DNA of 64,000 nucleotides from positions 1 to 64,000 of the forward strand of contig NZ_JAIXCQ010000013.1 in assembly GCF_020297055.1 (NCBI RefSeq), in the 5' to 3' direction. Within the stretch, counting starts at the first letter, position 1, and every line of letters starts with the position of its first letter. Under the pieces are notes generated by a model. It ran no database searches and was not told where the DNA came from. It saw nothing but the letters and a program-made list of their open reading frames with translations. Below are positions 30,041 to 38,839 of the stretch, in pieces. The DNA comes from Isoptericola luteus. GTDB taxonomy: Bacteria; Actinomycetota; Actinomycetes; Actinomycetales; Cellulomonadaceae. A program made the translations under genes and the position numbers.

Positions 30041-30123
30041 CGGGTCACGACCCGCGCGTGGGGTCTTCCCCTGCCCACGCTCCGGCAGTAATCTTCATCA
30101 TGCGACGGTGATCGGGAAGTTCC
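30041..30123 (+). promoter_or_regulatory. Promoter/operator region of the amino-sugar operon
   Basis: The 318-base gap before the ABC operon holds a 14-bp palindrome CGGGTC-AC-GACCCG (30041-30054), a -10 hexamer TAATCT (30089-30094, with a poor TTCCCC at -35 spacing) and a short palindrome GGAA-G-TTCC (30115-30123) just downstream of the presumed start. Either palindrome could bind the RpiR-type regulator. The remaining 150 bases before the ATG show nothing I can name. Confidence 0.45.
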
Positions 30124-30280
30124 TTTCAGCCGACGGCCGTCGCACGACCGACCGAGCAGAGCCAGCGAGACGACGACGTCGCGCAGAGACGACGACGTCG
30201 ACACGGGACACGGACATCGACGACGGCGCCCCCGGCGCCGGGCGAGGACGGCGGCCGGCGGCCGCCCAGGAAGGACGACG

Positions 30281-31582
30281 ATGCGGCGAGAGATGTGGAG
30301 CCGGAGGACACCGATGGTGGCCACCGCGGCGCTGGTGGCGCTGGGCGCCGCCGCCTGCAGCGGTGGTGGCGACAGCGGCGACAGCGAGGACGGCGAGGGC
30401 AAGACCCTCGACGTCTGGATCATGCAGGGCACGAACCCGAGCGCGGACGCCTTCTTCGAGGAGGTCACCACGGCCTTCAAGGAGGAGACGGGCGCGGACC
30501 TCAACGTCGAGTTCGTGGAGTGGGGCGACGCGCACGACCGGTTCGTCACCTCGATCGCGGGCGGCACCACCCCCGACGTGGCGGAGACGGGCACCACCTG
30601 GACCCCGGAGTTCGCCGATGCCGGCGCGCTCGCGCCGCTCGACGACTTCGTGGCGGAGGCCGGGCTGGGCGACGACCTCGTGGCGGGGCTGGTCGAGGCC
30701 GGCACGTACGAGGAGCAGCTCTACGGCATGCCCTGGTACGCCGGCGTCCGCTCGCTCGTGTACAACACGGAGATCTTCGAGCAGGCCGGGGTCGAGCCGC
30801 CCACCACGTGGGCCGAGATCGAGTCGGCGGCCAAGGCGATCAAGGCGGAGTTCCCGGACAAGGTCGCCGTCGCGGTCCCCGGCGACGCGGAGTTCACCGT
30901 GTACCCGTGGGTCTGGGGCGCGGGCGGCGAGGTGGCGACGCTCGAGGGCGACACCTGGACGTCGGGCCTCGACAGCCCCGCGTCGCAGGAGGGCCTGAGC
31001 TTCTGGACGGGCCTGGCCGCCGACGGCTACTCCTCGGCCGGCGCCACCACCTGGCGGGAGACGGACGTGCTCGACGCGTTCGCCCAGGGCAACGTGGGCA
31101 TGGCGATCATGGGCTCCTGGACGCCGGGCGCCATCGTCGAGGCCAACGCCGACATGGAGGGCAAGTTCGCCGCGGTGCCGATCCCGGGCAAGGACGGCGG
31201 CATCTCGCCGTCGGTCCTCGGCGGGTCGCACCTGAGCATGTTCAACACGACGGACGACCAGGACCTCGCGTTCGCGTTCATCGAGCTCATGACCACGGGA
31301 GAGTTCGCCACCACGTGGGGCGAGCAGGCGGGGTACTTCCCGGGCCAGACGTCGCTGCTCGACGAGACCCTCCAGAGCACCGACCCGCTCGTCGCACCGT
31401 TCGCGCAGCAGTTCGTCGAGGGCGGGGCGTCCGTCCCGGTGTCGCCGAACTTCGGCGCCGTCCAGGCCAAGGCCACGACCGGCACGATGATGCAGTCGAT
31501 CCTCTCCGGCTCCGAGGACGTGGCGACGGCGAGCGCCAAGGCTGCCGAGGAGATGACGTCCCTGCTGAACGGCGGCAGCTGA
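30281..31582 (+). CDS. ABC sugar transporter, substrate-binding lipoprotein
   Basis: 433 residues with a lipoprotein signal peptide (lipobox GAAAC, Cys at about residue 26), then a family 1 extracellular solute-binding fold (TLDVWIMQGTNPSADAFFEE, ... PDVAETGTTWTPEFADAGAL ... YGMPWYAGVRSLVYNTEIF). This is the CUT1 group, which binds oligosaccharides. GGAAGGA lies upstream of the ATG. First gene of an operon whose other members act on GlcNAc/MurNAc, so the ligand is probably MurNAc, GlcNAc-MurNAc or a muropeptide. Confidence 0.92.
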   Translation: MRREMWSRRTPMVATAALVALGAAACSGGGDSGDSEDGEGKTLDVWIMQGTNPSADAFFEEVTTAFKEETGADLNVEFVEWGDAHDRFVTSIAGGTTPDVAETGTTWTPEFADAGALAPLDDFVAEAGLGDDLVAGLVEAGTYEEQLYGMPWYAGVRSLVYNTEIFEQAGVEPPTTWAEIESAAKAIKAEFPDKVAVAVPGDAEFTVYPWVWGAGGEVATLEGDTWTSGLDSPASQEGLSFWTGLAADGYSSAGATTWRETDVLDAFAQGNVGMAIMGSWTPGAIVEANADMEGKFAAVPIPGKDGGISPSVLGGSHLSMFNTTDDQDLAFAFIELMTTGEFATTWGEQAGYFPGQTSLLDETLQSTDPLVAPFAQQFVEGGASVPVSPNFGAVQAKATTGTMMQSILSGSEDVATASAKAAEEMTSLLNGGS

Positions 31583-31585
31583 CGC

Positions 31586-32557
31586 ATGTCGAGCACGATG
31601 CCCGTCGCGGCGCCCGCGGGAACCGGCCCGGAGCCGGGGTACCGCGGGCGTCGCCCGCTCGGTCGTTCCCTCATCTCCCGGCTGCGGCCGTGGATGCTGC
31701 TCACCCCCGCGCTGCTGGTCCTCGCCGTCCTGCTCCTGTGGCCGCTCGTCCGGGTCGCGCTCTTCTCGCTGCAGGACTACGGGCTGAAGGAGATCGTCTC
31801 CAAGGAGTCGAACTGGATCGGCCTGGACAACTTCGTCGAGATCTTCACCTCGGAGCAGCTGTGGCAGGTCGTGCTGCCGAACACCGTGGTGTTCGCCGTC
31901 CTGTCCGTGGCCTGCACCGTGGTGTTCGGCACGGTGGTCGCCGTGCTCCTGGCCTCCCTCGGCCGGGTCTGGCGCACGGTCGTCTCGAGCGCGATCATGG
32001 CCGCCTGGGCGATGCCCGCGGTGACGGGCACCTACGTGTGGGTGTGGATCTTCGACGCCGACCGCGGCGTGTTCAACCACGTCGCGCAGACGCTGGGCCT
32101 GCAGGACGCCCCCGTCAACTGGTTCACGGAACGCTGGTCGTTCTACGCCATCGTGCTGCTCAACGTCGTGCACCACGGCTTCCCGTTCGTGGCGGTGACG
32201 GTGCTCGCCGGGCTGCTCAGCGTGCCGAACGAGCTGCTCGAGGCCGCCGAGATCGACGGTGCCGGGCCGTGGCGCCGGTTCTTCTCGGTGATCGTGCCGC
32301 AGCTGCGGCAGATCTTCGCCGTCGTGATCATCCTGTCGACGATCTGGGACTTCAAGGTGTTCGCGCAGGTCTATCTCATGCCGGGCGGGTCGGGGACCAA
32401 CCGTGAGGTGCTCAACCTCGGCGTGTGGTCGTACACCGAGTCGTTCGGGCAGAACCGGTACGGCTTCGGCGCGGCGATCGCGGTGCTGCTCACCCTGCTG
32501 CTGCTCGCCATCACCGTCGTGTACGTCCGCACCATCCTCAAGGAGGACGAGCTGTGA
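31586..32557 (+). CDS. ABC sugar transporter permease (MalF/MsmF type)
   Basis: 323 residues, six hydrophobic segments, with the ATPase-contact EAA motif ELLEAAEIDGAGPWRRFFSV near residue 220. Starts 3 bases after the binding-protein stop. Forms the membrane channel with the next gene. Confidence 0.92.
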   Translation: MSSTMPVAAPAGTGPEPGYRGRRPLGRSLISRLRPWMLLTPALLVLAVLLLWPLVRVALFSLQDYGLKEIVSKESNWIGLDNFVEIFTSEQLWQVVLPNTVVFAVLSVACTVVFGTVVAVLLASLGRVWRTVVSSAIMAAWAMPAVTGTYVWVWIFDADRGVFNHVAQTLGLQDAPVNWFTERWSFYAIVLLNVVHHGFPFVAVTVLAGLLSVPNELLEAAEIDGAGPWRRFFSVIVPQLRQIFAVVIILSTIWDFKVFAQVYLMPGGSGTNREVLNLGVWSYTESFGQNRYGFGAAIAVLLTLLLLAITVVYVRTILKEDEL

Positions 32558-33408
32558 GCGCGCGTGCGCGCGTGCGCGGCGGCCGCCGCCCGCAGCCGGG
32601 CGTGCAGGTCGGCAAGGGCGTCGCCGTCGCCGCGCTGCTCGCCTTCACCCTGTTCCCGACGTACTGGATGCTCGTCAGCGCCCTGGACGCCAAGGCCGGG
32701 ATCGGCACGTCGTTCGTGCCGGCGGAGCCGACGCTGGAGCACTTCCGCTTCGTCCTCACCGACGGCGGGTTCGACGTGTTCCTGCGCAACTCGCTGGTCG
32801 TCGCGCTCGCCACGGTGGTGGCCTCGTCCCTGCTGGCGCTGCTCGCCTCCGTCGCGGTGGCGCGGTTCCGGTTCCGCTTCCGCACCCAGGTGCTGATGAT
32901 GGTGCTCGTGGTGCAGATGGTGCCGCTCGAGGCGCTCGTCATCCCGCTGTTCGTCCAGGTGCGTGACCTGAACCTGCTGGGCACGCTCACCGGCATCACC
33001 ATCGTCTACATCGCGCTCGCGTTGCCGTTCGGTATCTGGATGCTGCGCGGCTTCGTCGCGGCGGTGCCCGTCGAGCTGGAGGAGGCCGCCTACCTCGACG
33101 GCGCGAGCTGGGGGCGGATGTTCCGTTCGATCCTGTTCCCGCTCGTGGCCCCCGGGCTCGTGGCGACGAGCATCTTCAGCTTCATCACCGCGTGGAACGA
33201 GTTCGTGTTCGCGATGACGCTGCTCGGCGGCGCCACGGAGAACTACACGGTCGCGATCGGGCTGCGCTCGTTCTTCGGGCAGCACTCGAACGACTGGGGC
33301 GCGATCATGGCCGCCTCGACGATCATCACGGTGCCCGTCATGGTCTTCTTCATCGTCGTGCAGCGCCGCCTGGCCAGCGGGCTCACCGCCGGTGCGGTGA
33401 AGGGCTGA
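32554..33408 (+). CDS. ABC sugar transporter permease (MalG/MsmG type)
   Basis: 284 residues with six hydrophobic segments and the EAA motif ELEEAAYLDGASWGRMFRSI near residue 175. GTG start overlaps the previous stop (GTGA). No ATPase gene accompanies the two permeases; CUT1 systems of actinobacteria commonly share one MsiK-type ATPase encoded elsewhere. Confidence 0.92.
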   Translation: MSARARVRGGRRPQPGVQVGKGVAVAALLAFTLFPTYWMLVSALDAKAGIGTSFVPAEPTLEHFRFVLTDGGFDVFLRNSLVVALATVVASSLLALLASVAVARFRFRFRTQVLMMVLVVQMVPLEALVIPLFVQVRDLNLLGTLTGITIVYIALALPFGIWMLRGFVAAVPVELEEAAYLDGASWGRMFRSILFPLVAPGLVATSIFSFITAWNEFVFAMTLLGGATENYTVAIGLRSFFGQHSNDWGAIMAASTIITVPVMVFFIVVQRRLASGLTAGAVKG

Positions 33409-33413
33409 CGGCG

Positions 33414-35108
33414 GTGGCGGACGTGGCGGGGGTGGACGTGGCGGGGGAGGGCGACGCCGTCCTGCGCGCGGTGCACGGCGTGCTCCTGCCCGGGTTCACC
33501 GGGACCCGGGTGCCGGCCTGGCTGGAGCACGCGGCGCGGACCGGGCTGGCCGGCGTCGTGCTGTTCGCGCACAACACCCCGGACCTGCCGACGACGGTCG
33601 CCCTCACGCGGCGCCTGCACGAGCTGTCGCCCGACCTGGTGGTCGCGACCGACGAGGAGGGCGGCGACGTGTCGCGGCTCGAGGTGGCCGAGGGGTCGTC
33701 GTTGCCGGGAGCGGCAGCCCTCGGGGTCCTCGACGACGAGCGGGCCACCCACGACGTCGGCGAAGCGCTGGGGCGGCTGCTCGCGTCGGCCGGCGTCGAC
33801 CTCGACCTGGCGCCCGTGCTCGACGTCAACCACCCCGACAACCCGGTGATCGGCGTGCGGGCCTTCGGGGACTCGCCGTGGCTGGTGGCCCGGCACGGCG
33901 TCGCCCTCGCGCGCGGGCTGCACCGCGGGGGCGTCGCGGCGTGCGCGAAGCACTTCCCCGGCCACGGATCCACGACGACGGACTCCCACCTGACGCTTCC
34001 CGTGGTGTCCGACGACCTGGAGGTGCTGGAGCGGCGCGACCTGGCGCCGTTCGTCGCCGCGCTCGCCGCCGACGCGGACGGCGGGCCCGGCCTGGACGCG
34101 CTGATGACGGCGCACGTCGTCGTCGAGGCCCTCGGCCCGGCGCCGGCGTCGCTCGAGCCCGCCGTCGTCGCGCTGGCGCGGGAGCGGGGCTTCACCGGCC
34201 CGGTCGTCACCGACGCCCTGGACATGCGGGCGGTGTCCGACGGCGCGGACGTGGGCGAGGTCGCGGTGCGCGCGGTCGAGGCGGGGGCGGACCTGCTGTG
34301 CCTCGGCACGACGCGGGGCCGCGACGACGAGGCCCTGTTCCGGACCGCCGTGGACGCGCTCGTCGCGGCCGTGGCCGCCGGGAGGGTCACGACCGACCGG
34401 CTCGAGGCGTCCGCCGCGCGGACGGCGGCGCTGCGGGAACGGGTGCGCACCCGGCGCGAGGACGCCGGCGTGGTCCCGGGGGAGCAGGCGGCCCAGCGGG
34501 CCCGCGCGGCGCTCGCGGACGTCGGGGAGCGGGTCGCCCGCGAGGCGGTCCGCGGGTCCGGGCCCGCGTGGCCCCCGCTCGGCGACGGCGCCCGGCCCGA
34601 GGTGGTCGACCTGCGCGTGCGTCTCGACCACGCGGCGGGCCGCACGGCACTGCACGTGCAGCACGCCCTGACCGGGCGCTGGCCGGGGACGGTCGTGCAC
34701 CCGCCGCTCGGCGACGACGCGTTCGCCGAGCTCCTCGCCGCGCTCGAGCCGTCCGGCCGCCCTGCCGGCGACGAGCCGGTGCGCCCGCTGGTCGTCGTGA
34801 CGCGCGAGCCTGTGCCGGGCTCGGAGGAACGGGCCCGGCTCACCGACCTCCGCGCCGTCCGGCCGGACCTCGTCGTCGTGCACACGGGTGTCCCGACGGC
34901 GGGCCGCCGGTGGTTCACGACCCTCGGGGGCGCTCCGCCAGCCGTCGTGCTCGCGTGCGGCACCGGGCGGGCGAACGCCCGGGCCGCCGTCGAGCTGCTC
35001 GCGGCCGGGTGGGACGCGCACGACCTCGATCCGTCGGCCTCCCCGCCTGCGGGGGACGACCGAGGAACGGACCAGGCCGACACGACACCGAAGGGGGCGG
35101 GGCGATGA
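33414..35108 (+). CDS. Family 3 glycoside hydrolase, beta-N-acetylglucosaminidase (NagZ-like)
   Basis: About 564 residues with GH3 N-terminal barrel. The NagZ-type His loop KHFPGHGSTTTDSHLTLP (about 178-195) is present, where His replaces the acid/base Glu of other GH3 enzymes, and the nucleophile Asp is in VTDALDM (about 264). Such enzymes release GlcNAc from GlcNAc-MurNAc; some are phosphorylases. A C-terminal region of about 200 residues goes beyond the minimal NagZ, like the longer two-domain GH3 forms of Gram-positives. No signal peptide, so cytoplasmic. Start uncertain among several in-frame GTG codons; 33414 is nearest the permease stop. Confidence 0.87.
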   Translation: MADVAGVDVAGEGDAVLRAVHGVLLPGFTGTRVPAWLEHAARTGLAGVVLFAHNTPDLPTTVALTRRLHELSPDLVVATDEEGGDVSRLEVAEGSSLPGAAALGVLDDERATHDVGEALGRLLASAGVDLDLAPVLDVNHPDNPVIGVRAFGDSPWLVARHGVALARGLHRGGVAACAKHFPGHGSTTTDSHLTLPVVSDDLEVLERRDLAPFVAALAADADGGPGLDALMTAHVVVEALGPAPASLEPAVVALARERGFTGPVVTDALDMRAVSDGADVGEVAVRAVEAGADLLCLGTTRGRDDEALFRTAVDALVAAVAAGRVTTDRLEASAARTAALRERVRTRREDAGVVPGEQAAQRARAALADVGERVAREAVRGSGPAWPPLGDGARPEVVDLRVRLDHAAGRTALHVQHALTGRWPGTVVHPPLGDDAFAELLAALEPSGRPAGDEPVRPLVVVTREPVPGSEERARLTDLRAVRPDLVVVHTGVPTAGRRWFTTLGGAPPAVVLACGTGRANARAAVELLAAGWDAHDLDPSASPPAGDDRGTDQADTTPKGAGR

Positions 35109-36118
35109 GTCGCACGCCTGACACCACCACCGACGCGGACGGGCGCCCGCCCGGGAGCGAGGCCGCACGCGACGCCTCGCCCCGGCCGGCGGGCGAGCCG
35201 GACCTGTTGTCCGTGGTGCGCCTCGCCTCGCCGACGGAGGAACGCAACCCCCGCACGACCGACATCGACCTGCTGTCCACCGCCGACCTCGTGCGCGTCA
35301 TCCTCGACGAGGACGCGGGCGTGGCGAGCGTCGTGCGCGCGGAGCGGTTCCGCGTGACGCAGATGGTGGACCTCGCCGTCACGGCGATCCGCGCCGGGGG
35401 CCGGGTGCACTACGCCGGGGCAGGGACGTCGGGACGGCTCGGGGTGCTCGACGCCGTGGAGCTCGCACCCACGTACGGCGTGGGCGCGGAGTGGTTCGAC
35501 GCGCACCTCGCCGGCGGGCCGGACGCGATGACGGTGTCCGTCGAGGGCGCGGAGGACGACGCCGAGGTGGGCCGGCGCGACCTGGACCACGTGGGGCCCC
35601 ACGACCTCGTGGTGGGGCTGGCCGCGAGCGGACGCACGCCGTACGTGGCGGGAGCGCTGGACCTGGCGCGCGAGCGCGGTGCCAGGACCGCGCTCGTCAG
35701 CGCGAACCCCGGGGCGCCCCTCGCGGTGGGGGTCGACGTGGCGATCCTGCTCGACACCGGCCCCGAAGCCGTGACCGGGTCCACGCGGATGAAGGCCGCC
35801 AGCGCGCAGAAGATCGTGCTCAACACGTTCTCCACCGCGACGATGGTCCGCCTCGGCAAGACCTACTCGAACCTCATGGTGGACGTCCGCGCCACCAACG
35901 CCAAGCTGCGGGCGCGGCTGGTACGCCTGCTCGCGCAGGCCACCGGCCTGGACCCCGAGGACTGTGCGGCCGTCCTCGCCGAGGCCGGGGGAGAGGTGCA
36001 GGTGGCCCTCGTCATGCTGCTCGCCGGCGTCGAGGGCGCCACCGCGCGCCGCGCGCTCGACGGCAGCGGAGGAGTGCGCGGTGCGCTGTCCCGGCTGGGG
36101 GGCGCCCCGCCGAAGTAG
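35105..36118 (+). CDS. murQ: N-acetylmuramic acid 6-phosphate etherase
   Basis: Cleaves the lactyl ether of MurNAc-6-phosphate to GlcNAc-6-phosphate and lactate. 337 residues, SIS fold: TEERNPRTTDIDLLSTADLV, YAGAGTSGRLGVLDAVEL, GLAASGRTPYVAGAL and the TGSTRMKAASAQKIVLNTFS segment are diagnostic. An extra N-terminal segment of about 40 residues precedes the core. ATGA overlap with the upstream hydrolase. A kinase giving MurNAc-6-P is not in the operon. Confidence 0.95.
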   Translation: MSRTPDTTTDADGRPPGSEAARDASPRPAGEPDLLSVVRLASPTEERNPRTTDIDLLSTADLVRVILDEDAGVASVVRAERFRVTQMVDLAVTAIRAGGRVHYAGAGTSGRLGVLDAVELAPTYGVGAEWFDAHLAGGPDAMTVSVEGAEDDAEVGRRDLDHVGPHDLVVGLAASGRTPYVAGALDLARERGARTALVSANPGAPLAVGVDVAILLDTGPEAVTGSTRMKAASAQKIVLNTFSTATMVRLGKTYSNLMVDVRATNAKLRARLVRLLAQATGLDPEDCAAVLAEAGGEVQVALVMLLAGVEGATARRALDGSGGVRGALSRLGGAPPK

Positions 36119-36185
36119 GCGCCGTGCCGAGGTGGGTTCCACGCCGAGGCGGGCACCCTGGTGACGTCAGGCGCGACGGCGCGGG

Positions 36186-36947
36186 CTACCGCGTGACGGG
36201 GCGCTCGCCGAAGACGGCGGTACCGACCCGGACGACGGTCGCGCCCTCCGCGACGGCGAGCTCCAGATCACCGGTCATGCCCATGGACAGCTCCCGGGCC
36301 GCCGCCGTCCCCGGTGCGCCGCTCGAGCCGACCTCGTCGCGGACCCGGCGCAGCCGGGCGAAGCCCGCCCGTACGGCGGCCTCGTCGTCGGACCGCAGGC
36401 CGATGGTCATGAAGCCGACCAGGCGCAGGCCCGGCAGCGCGGCGACGTCGGTCGCGAGGGCGACCGCCTCGTCGGGGGCGACGCCGGACTTGCTCTCCTC
36501 GCCCGAGACGTTGACCTGCACCATGACGTCGAGGGTGCGCCCGTCACGCACGCACCGGCCCGACAGCGCCTCGGCGAGCGCCAGGGTGTCGACGGTCTGC
36601 ACGCCCGTGGCCGACGCCAGCACCTGGTTGACCTTGTTGCGCTGCAGGTGGCCGATCATGTGCGCCTCGAGACGCCCCGCGGCCACGAGCCCGGCCAGCG
36701 CGGGCGCCTTCGCGACCAGCTCCTGCACCCGGTTCTCGCCGACGAGGACGGGCCGGTCGTCACCGGCCTCGGCCGCGAGCTCCAGGGCGGCGGTCACGGC
36801 CTCGACGACCGTGCCGGGATCCTGCGTCTTGGTGGCCAGCAGCACCCGCACCTCGCGCGGGTCGCGACCGGCCGCGCGGGCGGCGTCGGCCACCCGCGCA
36901 CGGATGGCGGCCAGGCGTGCAGGGATCCCCGGAGGTGCGGTGGGCAT
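36186..36947 (-). CDS. YggS/PROSC family PLP-binding protein
   Basis: 253-residue PLP homeostasis protein. The PLP lysine is in LLATKTQDP (about residue 41), followed by GENRVQELVAK, HMIGHLQRNKVNQV and SMGMTGDLELAVAEGATVVRVGTAVFG near the C-terminus. No enzymatic activity is known for the family. TAGACT ends 6 bases before the ATG, so probably leaderless. Confidence 0.93.
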   Translation of the reverse strand: MPTAPPGIPARLAAIRARVADAARAAGRDPREVRVLLATKTQDPGTVVEAVTAALELAAEAGDDRPVLVGENRVQELVAKAPALAGLVAAGRLEAHMIGHLQRNKVNQVLASATGVQTVDTLALAEALSGRCVRDGRTLDVMVQVNVSGEESKSGVAPDEAVALATDVAALPGLRLVGFMTIGLRSDDEAAVRAGFARLRRVRDEVGSSGAPGTAAARELSMGMTGDLELAVAEGATVVRVGTAVFGERPVTR

Positions 36948-37039
36948 GACGCCAGTCTACGAAGCGGCAGGGCGACTCGGGGGCGTCTCAGGGGGATCCC
37001 GGGTGGTGGCGCCGCTCCCGCGCGCGGGACAATGCCCGC

Positions 37040-37459
37040 ATGAAGGCGCTGCTCAACATCATCTGGCTCGTGTTCGGCGGGTTCTGGCTCGCGCTCGGCT
37101 ACGCCGCGGCGGGCATCCTGTGCTGCATCACGATCGTGGCCATCCCGTGGGGCATCGCGTCGTTCCGGATCGCCGGGTACGCGCTGTGGCCGTTCGGCCG
37201 CACCGTCGTCGACAAGCCCGGAGCCGGCGGCTGGTCCGTGCTCGGCAACATCATCTGGATCATCTTCGCGGGCATCTGGCTCACCGTCGGGCACATCACC
37301 ACCGCCGTCGCGCAGGCCGTCACGATCATCGGCATCCCGCTCGCCATCGCGAACCTCAAGATGATCCCGGTCTCGCTGCTCCCGCTGGGCAAGGACATCG
37401 TGCCGAGCGACGCCCGGTTCCCGACGTACCAGCACGCCCCGGCGCAGCCGCCGCGCTGA
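37040..37459 (+). CDS. YccF domain membrane protein
   Basis: 139 residues made of two YccF repeats (NIIWLVFGGFWLALGY ... and NIIWIIFAGIWLTVGH ...), each with hydrophobic helices and a GIPxxIAxxx motif (IPWGIASFRIAGYALWPFG; IPLAIANLKMIPVSLLPLG). Inner membrane protein of unknown function. GACAAT ends 6 bases before the ATG. Confidence 0.88.
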   Translation: MKALLNIIWLVFGGFWLALGYAAAGILCCITIVAIPWGIASFRIAGYALWPFGRTVVDKPGAGGWSVLGNIIWIIFAGIWLTVGHITTAVAQAVTIIGIPLAIANLKMIPVSLLPLGKDIVPSDARFPTYQHAPAQPPR

Positions 37460-37462
37460 CCG

Positions 37463-37487
37463 TGACGCCCGCCACGTCCGGGCGTCA
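37463..37487. terminator. Bidirectional terminator between yccF and ybaK genes
   Basis: Perfect 9-bp inverted repeat TGACGCCCG/CGGGCGTCA (37463-37471, 37479-37487) with 7-base loop, between two convergent genes. Confidence 0.5.
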
Positions 37488-37521
37488 GGACTGCGCGATC
37501 GGGCGTCAGGTCCGCGCGATC
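37480..37521 (-). repeat. 21-bp direct duplication over the ybaK stop codon
   Basis: 37480-37500 and 37501-37521 differ at only two positions. The unit contains the ybaK TGA, so a second in-frame stop lies 21 bases later. Confidence 0.7.
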
Positions 37522-38006
37522 GGCGCCAGGACGCCGTCCGTGAGCCGCAGCAGGTCCGCCGGCGCCAGCGAGACGTCCAGCCCGCGCCGTCCGCCGGACA
37601 CGTAGACCCGCTCGCGGGACCCGGCCGCCTCGTCCAGCACCGTGGGGTGACGCTGCTTCTGCCCGAGCGGCGAGATCCCGCCCACCACGTAGCCGGTGGC
37701 GCGCTGGGCCGCGGCGGGCGCCGCCATCGTCGCGCGCTTGCCGCCGACCGCCCTGGCCAGCGCCTTGAGGTCGAGGGAGGCGTCGACCGGCACGATGCCG
37801 ACGACGAGCCGCCCGTCGACGTCCGCCACGAGCGTCTTGAGCACCGCGGCGGGGTCGGCGCCGAGAGCGGCCGCGGCCTCGAGGCCATAGCTGAGCGGTG
37901 AGGCCGGGTCGTGCTCGTACGCGTGCGGCGTGTACGCCACGCCCGCGCGCTCCAGGGCCAGCACCGCGGGCGTACCGTGCGTCGTCTGCTTCGCCTTCTT
38001 GGCCAC
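37506..38006 (-). CDS. Cys-tRNA(Pro)/aminoacyl-tRNA deacylase, YbaK/EbsC family
   Basis: 166 residues of the editing-deacylase fold that hydrolyses Cys-tRNA(Pro): THGTPAVLALERAGVAYTPH at the start, the catalytic Lys in AAVLKTLVADVDGRLVVGIV, and the C-terminal GGISPLGQKQRHPTVLDE loop. GTG at 38006 has no ribosome-binding site but CAGAAT ends 7 bases upstream. Stop codon sits in a 21-bp duplication. Confidence 0.92.
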   Translation of the reverse strand: MAKKAKQTTHGTPAVLALERAGVAYTPHAYEHDPASPLSYGLEAAAALGADPAAVLKTLVADVDGRLVVGIVPVDASLDLKALARAVGGKRATMAAPAAAQRATGYVVGGISPLGQKQRHPTVLDEAAGSRERVYVSGGRRGLDVSLAPADLLRLTDGVLAPIART

Positions 38007-38061
38007 GGCGCCGATTCTGCCGTGCGCGGGCCCGCGACGCCGCACCGCGTACTGTGGCCCG

Positions 38062-38817
38062 GTGCTCGCCCTCCTCGTCCTCGCGATCCTCGTCGGCGGA
38101 GCGCTCCAGCGGGTCACGGGGATGGGCTTCGGACTCGTCGCCGGGCCGTTCATCGTGCTCCTCGTGGGGCCGCTCGATGGGGTGCTCTTCGTCAACCTCG
38201 CGGGGGCGATCGCCTCGCTGCTCATCCTGGGCCGCGTGGTGCGCGACGTCGAGTGGCGCACGTACGCCTGGCTCGCCGCCACGTCGGTGCTGGTGACCGT
38301 GCCGGCAGCGCTGCTCCTGCGCGAGGCGAGCGCCGCGGCGCTCGAGATCACCGTGGGCGCCGTCGTCGTCGTGGCGATGACGCTCGCCGTGGTCACGAAC
38401 CGGCTGCGGACCGAGGGGCGGCACCCCCTGCGGCGCGACGCCCGGTGGCCGCTGGTGCTCACCGGCACGGCGAGCGGGTTCGGCAGCGTCGCGGCCGGCA
38501 TCGGCGGGCCGCCGGTCGCGATCTACTCCGTGCTGAGCGGGTGGGACCCGCGCCGGTTCGCCGCGACGGCGCAGCCGTACTTCGCGACGAACGCCGTCGC
38601 AGCGATCGTGTCCAAGGTCGTGTTCGCCGACGCGACGTTCCCGGCGTTCGACTGGTGGCAGTGGGTCGTCGTGCTCGGCGCCGTCGTGGGCGGCCTCGTC
38701 ATCGGCGACGTGCTGGCGCCCCGCGTGTCCACGACCGCGATGCGTCGCGGGCTCATCGTGCTCGCGTACCTCGGTGGTGCCGCGACGCTCGTGCGGGGCC
38801 TGCTGCACCTCGGCTGA
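38062..38817 (+). CDS. TauE/SafE family membrane exporter
   Basis: 251 residues with seven to eight hydrophobic segments in two halves; the family motif GFGSVAAGIGGPPVAIYSVL sits near residue 140, mirrored by QRVTGMGFGLVAGPFIVLLV near the N-terminus. Members export sulfite, sulfoacetate or related organic anions; the substrate here is unknown. TACTGT ends 6 bases before the GTG start. Confidence 0.88.
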   Translation: MLALLVLAILVGGALQRVTGMGFGLVAGPFIVLLVGPLDGVLFVNLAGAIASLLILGRVVRDVEWRTYAWLAATSVLVTVPAALLLREASAAALEITVGAVVVVAMTLAVVTNRLRTEGRHPLRRDARWPLVLTGTASGFGSVAAGIGGPPVAIYSVLSGWDPRRFAATAQPYFATNAVAAIVSKVVFADATFPAFDWWQWVVVLGAVVGGLVIGDVLAPRVSTTAMRRGLIVLAYLGGAATLVRGLLHLG

Positions 38818-38839
38818 GCGGCGGCAGCCCGGCCGGACG

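Noticed and set aside
30295-32406. 703-codon plus-strand frame across the ABC transporter genes
   Set aside because: Overlaps well-recognised binding protein and permease genes in another frame; no domain, Arg/Gly-rich shadow.
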